A stretch of DNA of 12,728 nt from Candidatus Thiodiazotropha sp. (ex Gloverina cf. vestifex) (GTDB lineage: Bacteria; Pseudomonadota; Gammaproteobacteria; Chromatiales; Chromatiaceae): the NCBI GenBank assembly GCA_025656435.1, contig JAHXHT010000046.1, forward strand, positions 1-12,728, written 5' to 3'. Under the pieces are notes generated by a model. The model saw nothing but the letters and a program-made list of their open reading frames with translations. It ran no database searches and was not told the DNA's origin. The translations under genes were made by a program, and so were the position numbers. Position 1 is the stretch's first letter; every line of letters begins with the position of its first letter. This document shows, one piece after another, positions 1-5,562 of the stretch.

Positions 1-29
1 CGGTCGGGGCATAACGGCTGTCGCGTTGG

Positions 30-64
30 CGAGTCGATTTTGGGGACTCGGATGTCCCAAAATC
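30..64 (+). promoter_or_regulatory. Two overlapping, mutually exclusive hairpins
   Basis: Hairpin A pairs CGAGTC (30-35) with GACTCG (45-50) over a 9-nt loop. Hairpin B pairs GATTTTGGG (36-44) with CCCAAAATC (56-64) over an 11-nt loop. The whole loop of A is the left arm of B, so both cannot form fully at once. Hairpin B is followed by CTTTC rather than a clean T-run, so it is a poor intrinsic terminator. It may be the end of an upstream transcript or a leader element. The base pairing is seen directly; the function is unknown. Confidence 0.35.
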
Positions 65-153
65 TTTCACGAGGTAGCGACACGCTTGCACTGACAATAC
101 GTTATTCACAGGCCGGTTAACTAATGCGGAAGCCGTCAGGTCCGCAACGCAAC

Positions 154-158
154 GAGGG
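154..158 (+). promoter_or_regulatory. Ribosome binding site of the DUF2780-type gene
   Basis: GAGGG ends seven bases before the ATG at 166. It decides the start in favour of 166 over the in-frame ATG at 124, which has no purine-rich sequence at the right distance. Confidence 0.7.
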
Positions 159-165
159 TTTTAAC

Positions 166-555
166 ATGATGGAACTGGTACAACAATTGGTAGCGGGTGC
201 TGGCGTTAGCCAATCACAGGCGGAAGGCGGTGCTGGTTTGCTGTTTGGTCTGGTCAAGGACAAGCTCTCCTCGGGCGATTTCTCCCAAGTGGCCTCGGCG
301 GTACCGGGTATCGACAATCTTATTGATAGCGCACCAAGTAGCGGTGGTGGACTGGGAGGTTTGTTGGGTGGCGTGGCTTCAGCGATGGGAGCGAATCAGC
401 TGGGTAATCTGGCCTCACTGGCGAGTGGCTTCAGCAAGCTCGATCTCGATTCGGGCATGATCGGCAAATTTGTACCGATCGTGCTCTCTTATCTTCAGTC
501 TCAGGGTGGAGATAGCGTTACTTCTTTGGTCAGTCGCGTTCTACAAGGGAAATAG
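166..555 (+). CDS. DUF2780-type (VcgC/VcgE) protein of unknown function
   Basis: This gene encodes about 129 residues. The N-terminus (MELVQQLVAGAGVSQSQAEGG) and the following AGLLFGLVKDKLSSGDFSQV and AVPGID segments match my recollection of the DUF2780 family, whose function is not established. The protein has an amphipathic helical start, a Gly/Ser-rich middle (GGGLGGLLGG) and a second helical half ending in SLVSRVLQGK. I see no signal peptide, membrane span or catalytic motif, so the location is unclear. The start at 166 is chosen because GAGGG lies seven bases upstream; a second ATG directly follows at 169. The stop is ten bases before the YpfJ-type peptidase, so the two are probably co-transcribed. 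The family call comes from memory of the pattern and was not confirmed by a profile search. Confidence 0.8.
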   Translation: MMELVQQLVAGAGVSQSQAEGGAGLLFGLVKDKLSSGDFSQVASAVPGIDNLIDSAPSSGGGLGGLLGGVASAMGANQLGNLASLASGFSKLDLDSGMIGKFVPIVLSYLQSQGGDSVTSLVSRVLQGK

Positions 556-564
556 GGGGGCAGC

Positions 565-1485
565 ATGCGTTGGCAGAATCGCCGTAGAAGTCAAAATGTT
601 GAGGACCGGCGGGGTATGCGGGCTCCGTCTGCCATGGGGGGATTCGGCAGAGGCGGGGGTATGCTCAATCTGCTGCCGACGGCGTTCAAACTCTTCGGCA
701 TGAAGGGCGGTATCCTGGTGGTGCTGGCCATCGGCGCTTACGGTCTCTTCAGTGGTAACCTGGGTAATATGCTGGGCGGTGGCAGTCCCAGTGACCAGCT
801 TTCCGATCAGCAATCAACACCTGTGAAACAGAGTACGGCTGAGCAGGAGTTGGTTGATTTTGTCTCTGTGGTCCCGGCCGATACTGAAGAGACCTGGCAG
901 ACGATATTTCAGCAACAGGGCGGCAAATACGTGGAGCCGAACCTGGTGCTCTTCCGTGGAGCGGTGAAATCAGCCTGCGGATTTGGTCAGGCGGCGATGG
1001 GACCCTTCTACTGCCCGGGCGACCAGAAGGTCTATATCGATCTTTCTTTCTACAGCGATCTGAAAAACCGTTTCAAGGCGCCGGGTGATTTTGCCCAGGC
1101 TTATGTCATTGCTCACGAAGTGGGTCATCATGTACAGACGCTGCTGGGAATTTCACAAAAAGCACAAAAGGCCAAGCGAGGTCTTTCGGAAGTCGAGGGT
1201 AACCAGCTGTCTGTGAGACAAGAGCTGCAGGCGGACTGTTTTGCCGGAATCTGGGCAAATCATGCAGACCGTTCCCGGCAATTGCTGGAGTCCGGTGATA
1301 TCGAGGAAGGTCTGACGGCCGCCAGCGCGATTGGCGATGACCGGTTGCAGAAACAGTCTCAAGGCTATGCCAGTCCAGACTCTTTTACACATGGCAGTTC
1401 AGCGCAGCGGGTCCAATGGTTCAAGGTTGGTCTGCGGCAGGGTGACCTGAAGGCCTGCGACACTTTTTCTGCAAAGAATATCTAG
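565..1485 (+). CDS. ypfJ: YpfJ-type neutral zinc metallopeptidase, membrane-anchored
   Basis: This gene encodes 306 residues, slightly longer than the E. coli YpfJ protein. A basic, Gly-rich N-terminus is followed by one membrane span at about residues 48-64 (GGILVVLAIGAYGLFSG). A linker and then the predicted peptidase domain (Zn_peptidase family) come after it. The zinc motif is H184-E185-V-G-H188, followed by another His. A conserved ELQADCFAG segment begins at Glu220 and probably supplies a further ligand. CGFGQAAMGPFYC, with two Cys, precedes the active site and is typical of the family. The topology suggests a catalytic domain on the periplasmic side. The physiological substrate is unknown. 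The start follows a G-rich run (555-560) that overlaps the previous stop, so it is likely coupled to the DUF2780-type gene. Confidence 0.92.
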   Translation: MRWQNRRRSQNVEDRRGMRAPSAMGGFGRGGGMLNLLPTAFKLFGMKGGILVVLAIGAYGLFSGNLGNMLGGGSPSDQLSDQQSTPVKQSTAEQELVDFVSVVPADTEETWQTIFQQQGGKYVEPNLVLFRGAVKSACGFGQAAMGPFYCPGDQKVYIDLSFYSDLKNRFKAPGDFAQAYVIAHEVGHHVQTLLGISQKAQKAKRGLSEVEGNQLSVRQELQADCFAGIWANHADRSRQLLESGDIEEGLTAASAIGDDRLQKQSQGYASPDSFTHGSSAQRVQWFKVGLRQGDLKACDTFSAKNI

Positions 1486-1528
1486 CGCTTTTTTAATAAA
1501 ATATAATGCAATATATAGAGGTGATCGG

Positions 1529-1786
1529 ATGGGTATTATTTCCTGGATAGTTTTAGGATTGATTGCTGGCGCACTGGCCAAGTGGATCATGCCGGGTAAG
1601 GATGACGGCGATTTTATTATCACGATCCTGCTGGGTGTGGCGGGTGCCTTTGTGGGTGGCTATCTGTCTTCCCTGCTTGGTTTTAGTGGTATTGGCGAGC
1701 TTAGTATCGTGAGTATTCTGACCGCAACAGCAGGTGCATTCCTGTTGCTTTTTGTCTATCGCCTAGTCAAGAAAAACAGCGCTTGA
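1529..1786 (+). CDS. GlsB/YeaQ/YmgE family small membrane protein
   Basis: This 85-residue hydrophobic protein has three predicted membrane spans, at about residues 3-19, 28-50 and 58-79, and ends in a basic tail (RLVKKNSA). The pattern GLIAGALAKWIMPGKD, then GDFIITILLGVAGAFVGGYL, is the signature of the transglycosylase-associated/GlsB/YeaQ family, inner-membrane proteins linked to stress responses in E. coli and enterococci. The biochemical role is not known. AGAGGTGAT at 1517-1525 is a good ribosome binding site. The 43 bases between it and the upstream peptidase are AT-rich and include a TATAAT at 1502-1507 without a matching -35 box, so a separate promoter is possible but not shown. Confidence 0.9.
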   Translation: MGIISWIVLGLIAGALAKWIMPGKDDGDFIITILLGVAGAFVGGYLSSLLGFSGIGELSIVSILTATAGAFLLLFVYRLVKKNSA

Positions 1787-1835
1787 GAGTTAGTGAGTTA
1801 ATGAACTTAGATGGTTTTTCAGTGCGCTCTATTTT

Positions 1836-1843
1836 GAGGAGAT
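1836..1843 (+). promoter_or_regulatory. Ribosome binding site of the charged coiled-coil gene
   Basis: GAGGAGAT ends four bases before the ATG at 1848 and is the strongest Shine-Dalgarno sequence in the area. It points to 1848 as the true initiation codon even though that frame stops after 13 codons, which is the key evidence for the frameshift described for this gene. Confidence 0.7.
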
Positions 1844-1847
1844 TTAA

Positions 1848-2272
1848 ATGATAAAAAAACATCCAGGACCATATTGGTTGCTATGGTGATTACTATGCTG
1901 GCAACGACGCCGGTTGTTTTCGCTGATTCCCATAAAGAATCAGAACGGGATCGTTATAAGGGGATGATGGAAGAACGAGAGAAACAGAACGAGGCCTGGC
2001 AGAAGGCGCGTGATGAGGAATTCGAGAAGCGAAAACGGGCTCATGAAGAAGAGCGTGAGGCGATGAAGCAGCGTCACGAGGAAGAGAGGGAAGAGATGAA
2101 AGCACGGCATGAGGCCGAACGCGAGTCACGCAAGGCAGAGATGGAATCGAGACGGGAAGCCGCCAAGGAACGCCATGAAGAGATGAAGAAGAAGTCAGAG
2201 AAAAAGAAAGACAAGGAGTATAGGGAATCAAAAGATAAGAAGAAGAAAAAAGATAGGAATAAGGACGACTAA
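1848..2272 (+). CDS. Exported, highly charged coiled-coil protein with a frameshift at an A7 run
   Basis: I do not recognise a named family. From the ATG at 1848 the frame reads MIKKHPGPYWLLW and stops at 1887-1889. Moving to the -1 frame inside the A7 run (1853-1859), or adding one A, gives MIKKTSRTILVAMVITML and then ATTPVVFA-DS. This is a textbook signal peptide with a basic start, hydrophobic core and VFA cleavage site, and it joins the long open frame to give 141 residues. The mature part (about 113 residues) is almost all Glu, Lys, Arg and Met with 11-residue repeats and a Lys-rich tail, so it is probably a long periplasmic or surface helix. The alternative is a TTG start at 1874 with AGGA at 1865-1868, which would give 132 residues but remove the basic start of the signal peptide. 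The cause of the frameshift (programmed, phase-variable, mutation or sequencing error) cannot be decided here. Confidence 0.7.
1853..1905 (+). promoter_or_regulatory. Candidate -1 frameshift site with downstream pseudoknot
   Basis: In the frame of ATG 1848 the run reads A-AAA-AAA (1853-1859), a slippery heptamer. After an 8-nt spacer, ACCATA (1868-1873) can pair with TATGGT (1882-1887). The loop sequence GTTGC (1877-1881) can pair with GCAAC (1901-1905). Together these form an H-type pseudoknot with loops of 3, 0 and 13 nt. The GAGGAG upstream also lies about 11 bases before the heptamer, near the spacing of the stimulatory Shine-Dalgarno in dnaX. The pairings are seen; their use in frameshifting is inference, and stems this short can arise by chance. 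Confidence 0.35.
1970..2200 (+). repeat. 11-residue (33-bp) degenerate tandem repeats
   Basis: Inside the charged protein the residues fall into consecutive 11-residue units. The clearest are KARDEEFEKRK (2003-2035), RAHEEEREAMK (2036-2068), QRHEEEREEMK (2069-2101), ARHEAERESRK (2102-2134) and AEMESRREAAK (2135-2167). A weaker unit lies on each side. Glu at unit position 8 and Lys at position 11 are kept in all five clear units. An 11-residue period is the hendecad pattern of long, nearly straight coiled coils. Confidence 0.7.
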
Positions 2273-2349
2273 AATTGAACGTGGCTGTGTTAATCGTGGG
2301 TGGTTGCTGCCGCTACCTCTTAACCAGCTATCGGAAGTAGAAAGTTGAT
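2273..2349. other. Convergent intergenic region
   Basis: Seventy-seven bases separate the end of the coiled-coil gene (+) from the end of the phosphatase gene (-). I found no clear stem with a T-run on either strand, so no terminator is called although two convergent transcripts should end here. Confidence 0.5.
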
Positions 2350-3237
2350 TCAGTCAGATTCCAAGTCATCGACGATTTTCTTCAGATCATCAATGGCTTG
2401 ATTGACGTCAACATCTACTTCGGGAGCTTCAAGACGGGTTTTCTTGCGCGCGGAAAGTGACATGCTGAAATCGGCTGGCGCCAGATTGCCAACACTCTCA
2501 TTCCAACGCAACGCCACTACGGTGACGTTGTCACTCTCCGGTTTGCTGTTGCCTTCTGCCTGATTCGACAGGTCCTGGATGCTGGAGAACAGCGATCCCG
2601 GTGTCTGGAACAGTGTGTCGACCAAGGGGCGTTCGGGGAGCGGTCCCCAAAAACCATCCGAACAGAGCAAAACCACATCACCTTCCTTAAGGGGGTGTGG
2701 GCCGCTTAGTTCAGCCACTGGCCGGTTGTTGGTGCCCCCCAGGCAACGTGTCACATAGTTGCGAAATTTGTGTGTGTGGACCTGGGCTGCTGAGATGATG
2801 CCCTGCTGTCTCAGGTGTTCCACATAAGAGTGGTCGTCTGTGCGCAGGTGAATGACGCCTTCACGCATGATGTAGAGACGACTGTCACCAATGTGCGCCC
2901 AGAACGCGTTGTCCTCTTGTACCAGACAAAGCACGCCAGTGGTGCGAGGTTCGATTGGCGGTTCCTGCTCGCGGCCGAATTCGAGAATCTGTTTGTGACT
3001 CATATCCATCAGGCCGCTAAAGAAAAAGTGTGGACTTGCGATTGGCTTGCGGCTGGTGAGGAATGCCCGCCGGGCATTATCCATGAGAATCTGTGCAGCC
3101 ATCTCACCCTTTGGGTGTCCGCCCATGCCGTCAGCCAGACAGAGCAGGATAGCGTCCGGCGCCTCCAGTATCAGGCAGCGGTCCTGGTTGGTGGAGCGGT
3201 TTCCCAGTAGGGAGCATTGGGCTGTCTCATATTTCAT
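2350..3237 (-). CDS. PP2C-family Ser/Thr protein phosphatase
   Basis: This 295-residue cytoplasmic enzyme should remove phosphate from Ser/Thr residues using two Mn/Mg ions. All PP2C landmarks are present in order: NRSTNQD (Asp19), ADGMGGH (Asp36-Gly37, metal bridge), GDSRLY (Asp118), DDHSYVEHL (134-142), VTRCLGG (162-168), CSDGFWG (Asp194) and DNVTVV (Asp236). Residues 249-295 form an acidic C-terminal extension (VDVDVNQAIDDLKKIVDDLESD-like) beyond the catalytic fold. Its ATG overlaps the TGA of the kinase as ATGA, and AGAGGG stands seven bases upstream, so it is translationally coupled to the kinase. The natural reading is that it reverses the phosphorylation made by that kinase. No membrane segment or FHA domain is seen. 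Confidence 0.93.
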   Translation of the reverse strand: MKYETAQCSLLGNRSTNQDRCLILEAPDAILLCLADGMGGHPKGEMAAQILMDNARRAFLTSRKPIASPHFFFSGLMDMSHKQILEFGREQEPPIEPRTTGVLCLVQEDNAFWAHIGDSRLYIMREGVIHLRTDDHSYVEHLRQQGIISAAQVHTHKFRNYVTRCLGGTNNRPVAELSGPHPLKEGDVVLLCSDGFWGPLPERPLVDTLFQTPGSLFSSIQDLSNQAEGNSKPESDNVTVVALRWNESVGNLAPADFSMSLSARKKTRLEAPEVDVDVNQAIDDLKKIVDDLESD

Positions 3238-4166
3238 GAAGAGGCCCTCTGCGGTGCGAGGAACTCAGAGGCCTCGCTCTCTGTGTCGAGATCGGCGATA
3301 CCAACACTCAGCGCTTCCAGCATCTCACCGGCATTCTGTGGACGCTTTTCATATTCGATCTCCATTGCCCAGTCGATGGCTTCCAGCAGATAGGCCGGAT
3401 AGCGCCGCCGGTAGGCTTTGCTTGCGGGCTTGAGTTTCTCTTTGGCATGGCGCTCGATGGCGGATGGGGGCGCCTTGCCGTCGAGACAGGCACGCATGCT
3501 GGCGCCGATAGCGTAGACATCGCTCCAGGGCCCGACCTTACCTGACTGGTAATACTGCTCCACGGGAGAGAAGCCGGTGGTGACTACACGGCCGGCCCTG
3601 TTGGTCTCATTCTGCAGTTCATGTACGGCGCCGAAGTCAAGCAACAGGGGACTGCCGCCGGTACGCAGGTGAATATTGCTGGGCTTGATGTCCAGATGCA
3701 GTAGATCGTTGGAATGAATCTGATTCAGGGCATCAAGAATCGGTGGGAAGACCGTCATGATGAAGCGTGTACTGAGGCTGCCACTACGCTTTTTGATATA
3801 ACTGGCCAGATTTTTTCCCCGCTCGTGGTCCATCACCAGATAGCCTGTGTTCTTTTCGAGAAAGAAGCCCCGGACCTGTACGATATTGGGATGGCGCAGG
3901 GAGGCGAGCACCTTGACCTCCTGGTAGAAGAGGCGAAGGCTGCGATTGAAATTGTCCTGGTGTTTGTCGTCGATCGGCACGACCCGGTTATTCTCGCCGC
4001 GCTTGGCCAGCTTCTTGGGTAGGAATTCCTTGATGATGACCTCATCCTGGGTATCTTCATCCTCCGCCAGATAGATCAGGCTGAAGCCGCCGCTGGCGAC
4101 TACTTTCATGATCAGGTAGCAGTCGATGACGGTGCCTTCCGGCAGGCTGTCGCGAAGCTTATCCAT
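3234..4166 (-). CDS. Hanks-type Ser/Thr protein kinase
   Basis: This gene encodes 310 residues with a complete kinase domain and no membrane span, so the enzyme is predicted to be cytoplasmic. The seen landmarks are PEGTVIDCYLI leading to the glycine loop (ASGGFSLIY, 24-32), the ATP-binding Lys46 (VIIKEF), an alpha-C Glu near 83 (YQEVKVL), the catalytic loop HLDIKPSN (157-164, Asp159), the metal-binding DFG (177-179), FSPVEQY (199-205) in place of APE, SDVYAIG (215-221) and a late Arg275. The start at 4166 is chosen because LPEGTV near the N-terminus is typical of bacterial kinases of this type. The upstream TTG extension to 4229 adds an unrelated Cys-rich stretch. Its own ribosome binding site is weak. 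It precedes the phosphatase with an ATGA overlap and is divergent from yicC. Kinase/phosphatase pairs like this also regulate type VI secretion, but no secretion gene is visible here. Confidence 0.92.
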   Translation of the reverse strand: MDKLRDSLPEGTVIDCYLIMKVVASGGFSLIYLAEDEDTQDEVIIKEFLPKKLAKRGENNRVVPIDDKHQDNFNRSLRLFYQEVKVLASLRHPNIVQVRGFFLEKNTGYLVMDHERGKNLASYIKKRSGSLSTRFIMTVFPPILDALNQIHSNDLLHLDIKPSNIHLRTGGSPLLLDFGAVHELQNETNRAGRVVTTGFSPVEQYYQSGKVGPWSDVYAIGASMRACLDGKAPPSAIERHAKEKLKPASKAYRRRYPAYLLEAIDWAMEIEYEKRPQNAGEMLEALSVGIADLDTESEASEFLAPQRASS

Positions 4167-4353
4167 GCGGATTGACCAGCAGATTGTGAGGGTTTGTGAG
4201 TAAGGCGCAGCTTGGCACAGCCAGCACAAGGCTCTCTGCGAGTGGTAGACTTATCCGCCATAACGCAGTGAGCAGATTATCCTTGCCGGAGGTCAATAGT
4301 GCATTCATCTCTTCGATTATAAGGTGTTCCTGGAGAAATGCCCCTGCCTGCAT
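4159..4353 (-). CDS. Possible small ORF upstream of and overlapping the kinase start
   Basis: A 64-residue open frame starts at the ATG at 4353 and ends at a TAA that overlaps the kinase ATG (ATGGATAA on the - strand). Such an overlap, together with the weak ribosome binding site of the kinase, would suit translational coupling. The sequence (EHLIIEEMNALLTSGKDNLL, then ALWRISLPLAESLVLAVPSC) matches nothing I recognise. Its own ribosome binding site is poor and codon third positions are not biased. It lies downstream of the predicted kinase promoter and so would be transcribed. It may be only a chance open frame. Confidence 0.2.
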   Translation of the reverse strand: MQAGAFLQEHLIIEEMNALLTSGKDNLLTALWRISLPLAESLVLAVPSCALLTNPHNLLVNPHG

Positions 4354-4362
4354 CGCCGTTCT

Positions 4363-4408
4363 TCGGTGGCTGATATCCAATATAGTCGGTGGCTGATATC
4401 CAATATAG
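4363..4408. repeat. Perfect 23-bp tandem duplication
   Basis: Two identical adjacent copies occupy 4363-4385 and 4386-4408. Each unit starts with TCGGTGGC, contains the GATATC palindrome and ends in CAATATAG. The second copy carries the predicted -10 box of the kinase promoter on the - strand, and the first copy duplicates that -10 sequence just downstream of the likely transcription start. A binding-site repeat or a recent slippage event are both possible. Confidence 0.85.
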
Positions 4409-4430
4409 TGACCTTGATCAAACATTCCAA
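4402..4430 (-). promoter_or_regulatory. Candidate sigma-70 promoter of the kinase-phosphatase operon
   Basis: On the - strand TTGGAA (4425-4430) and TATATT (4402-4407) are separated by exactly 17 bases. They match the consensus boxes at 4 of 6 and 5 of 6 positions. A TTGATCAA palindrome (4414-4421) sits in the spacer. Transcription would begin near 4395 and leave a leader of about 230 bases before the kinase ATG. This is a sequence match only. Confidence 0.4.
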
Positions 4431-4662
4431 TTTACTGACACAGGCCAGAATCCATCATGGACGGCATGGTCCCATGCTTGGTATCGGCGGCCGCTGGTGA
4501 TTCTGTAGCGCTGGCTCGAATGGCGGGATACACAACTCAATCTTATCCGCCAACAGACGTTTCACCATGAAAGTCTAGATGATGAGAAGCGGAAGGTGTG
4601 CGATTATGCACGGGTTTGGCAAGCCTTTGTAACAAGCCCACAGGATAGAAACAGGTAAAAAT
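4431..4662. other. Intergenic region upstream of yicC
   Basis: No gene or RNA gene is recognised here. An inverted repeat GCATGG-TC-CCATGC lies at 4464-4477. I could not find a pair of -35 and -10 boxes at a proper distance for yicC, so its promoter is not located. AGGT at 4653-4656 serves as the yicC ribosome binding site. Confidence 0.45.
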
Positions 4663-5529
4663 ATGATCAGTAGCATGACCGCTTTCGCAAGAGAAGAGTA
4701 CAGGGGCAAACTGGGTGCCATGAGTTGGGAGATCCGCTCAGTCAACCACCGCTACCTGGAAGCGTATCTGCGTTTACCTGAGGAGCTTAGGGTGCTGGAA
4801 TCAAATGTCCGGGAGCGGCTGAATACCCGCCTTGGTCGGGGCAAGCTCGACGTCAGTCTCAAGTTCAAACCCGGTGTCGACGCTGAGTCTGGCCTGCGCA
4901 TCAACCAGCGCATGGTGGAGCAGTTGATGAATGCTGAACAGGATGTGTCGGATCTGCTCGGTGTGGAGAGTCGTTTGCGCCCGCTAGACCTATTGCGCTG
5001 GCCGGGAGTCCTGGAGGAAGAGGAGCAGGACTTCACCCCGGTAAAACAGCAGGCCATGGTGTTGCTGGAGACTGCCATCGACAGCCTGATCGACAATCGG
5101 TTGCGTGAAGGTGAGAGGCTTGCTGAGATCGTCAGCCAGCGCTGCGAGGCCATGCAGGCCCAGGTGATTCAGGTTCGTGGCCTGATGCCTGATGTGCTGG
5201 AAAATATCCGCTTGCGGGTTCGCGAGCGTCTGTCGGAAGTGATGGAAGAGTTGGATGAATCGAGGTTGGAGCAAGAGATGGCTCTGCTTGCGCAACGTCT
5301 TGATGTGGACGAGGAGATGGATCGGCTGGAGACCCATCTCGAAGAGGTCGAGCGCGTGCTGAAATCCGATGAGCCTGTCGGTCGTCGGCTTGATTTTCTG
5401 ATGCAGGAGCTCAACCGTGAAGCAAATACCCTCTCTTCGAAGTCCAATGACGTAGAAGTGACACGCGCCGGTGTGGAGATGAAAGTGCTGATCGAGCAGA
5501 TGCGCGAGCAGATTCAGAACATCGAGTAA
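4663..5529 (+). CDS. yicC: YicC/YloC family endoribonuclease
   Basis: This gene encodes 288 residues, nearly the E. coli YicC length. The N-terminus MISSMTAFAREE followed by SWEIRSVNHRYLEAYLRLPEE is the YicC_N signature. The C-terminal block (LDFLMQELNREANTLSSKSN, then DVEVTRAGVEMKVLIEQMREQIQNIE) is the highly conserved DUF1732 part. A Glu/Arg-rich helical region lies between. E. coli YicC and relatives are described as endoribonucleases acting in RNA turnover, including of the small RNA RyhB. In many proteobacteria yicC lies directly before gmk; here an M48 peptidase gene stands between them. The start is fixed by homology to E. coli and by AGGT seven bases upstream. Confidence 0.95.
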   Translation: MISSMTAFAREEYRGKLGAMSWEIRSVNHRYLEAYLRLPEELRVLESNVRERLNTRLGRGKLDVSLKFKPGVDAESGLRINQRMVEQLMNAEQDVSDLLGVESRLRPLDLLRWPGVLEEEEQDFTPVKQQAMVLLETAIDSLIDNRLREGERLAEIVSQRCEAMQAQVIQVRGLMPDVLENIRLRVRERLSEVMEELDESRLEQEMALLAQRLDVDEEMDRLETHLEEVERVLKSDEPVGRRLDFLMQELNREANTLSSKSNDVEVTRAGVEMKVLIEQMREQIQNIE

Positions 5530-5562
5530 AATAGAGAGACTTAAAGTTGAGGGAACGCTGAC

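Larger units (their letters stand above)
1..165. other. 5' non-coding region
   Basis: No convincing gene is seen before the start at 166. An in-frame ATG at 124 would extend the first gene, but it has no Shine-Dalgarno sequence. The stretch holds two overlapping hairpins (30-64, listed separately). A CTGACA at 91-96 resembles a -35 box, but no -10 box lies at a suitable distance, so no promoter is called. The gene that precedes this region lies outside the window. Confidence 0.6.

Noticed and set aside
124..165. Earlier ATG for the DUF2780-type gene
   Set aside because: No Shine-Dalgarno precedes it, and the added residues are Pro/Arg-rich and unlike the family start.
1502..1507. TATAAT as a promoter for the GlsB-type gene
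   Set aside because: No -35-like box is found 16-18 bases upstream. The region is simply AT-rich, so the match may be chance.
4167..4229. TTG-started N-terminal extension of the kinase
   Set aside because: It adds a Cys-rich stretch not found in this kinase type, with no ribosome binding site. The ATG at 4166 places LPEGTV at the normal position.
4464..4477. GCATGG-TC-CCATGC inverted repeat as an operator
   Set aside because: Six-base arms in a region of this size are weak evidence, and no promoter is located beside it.
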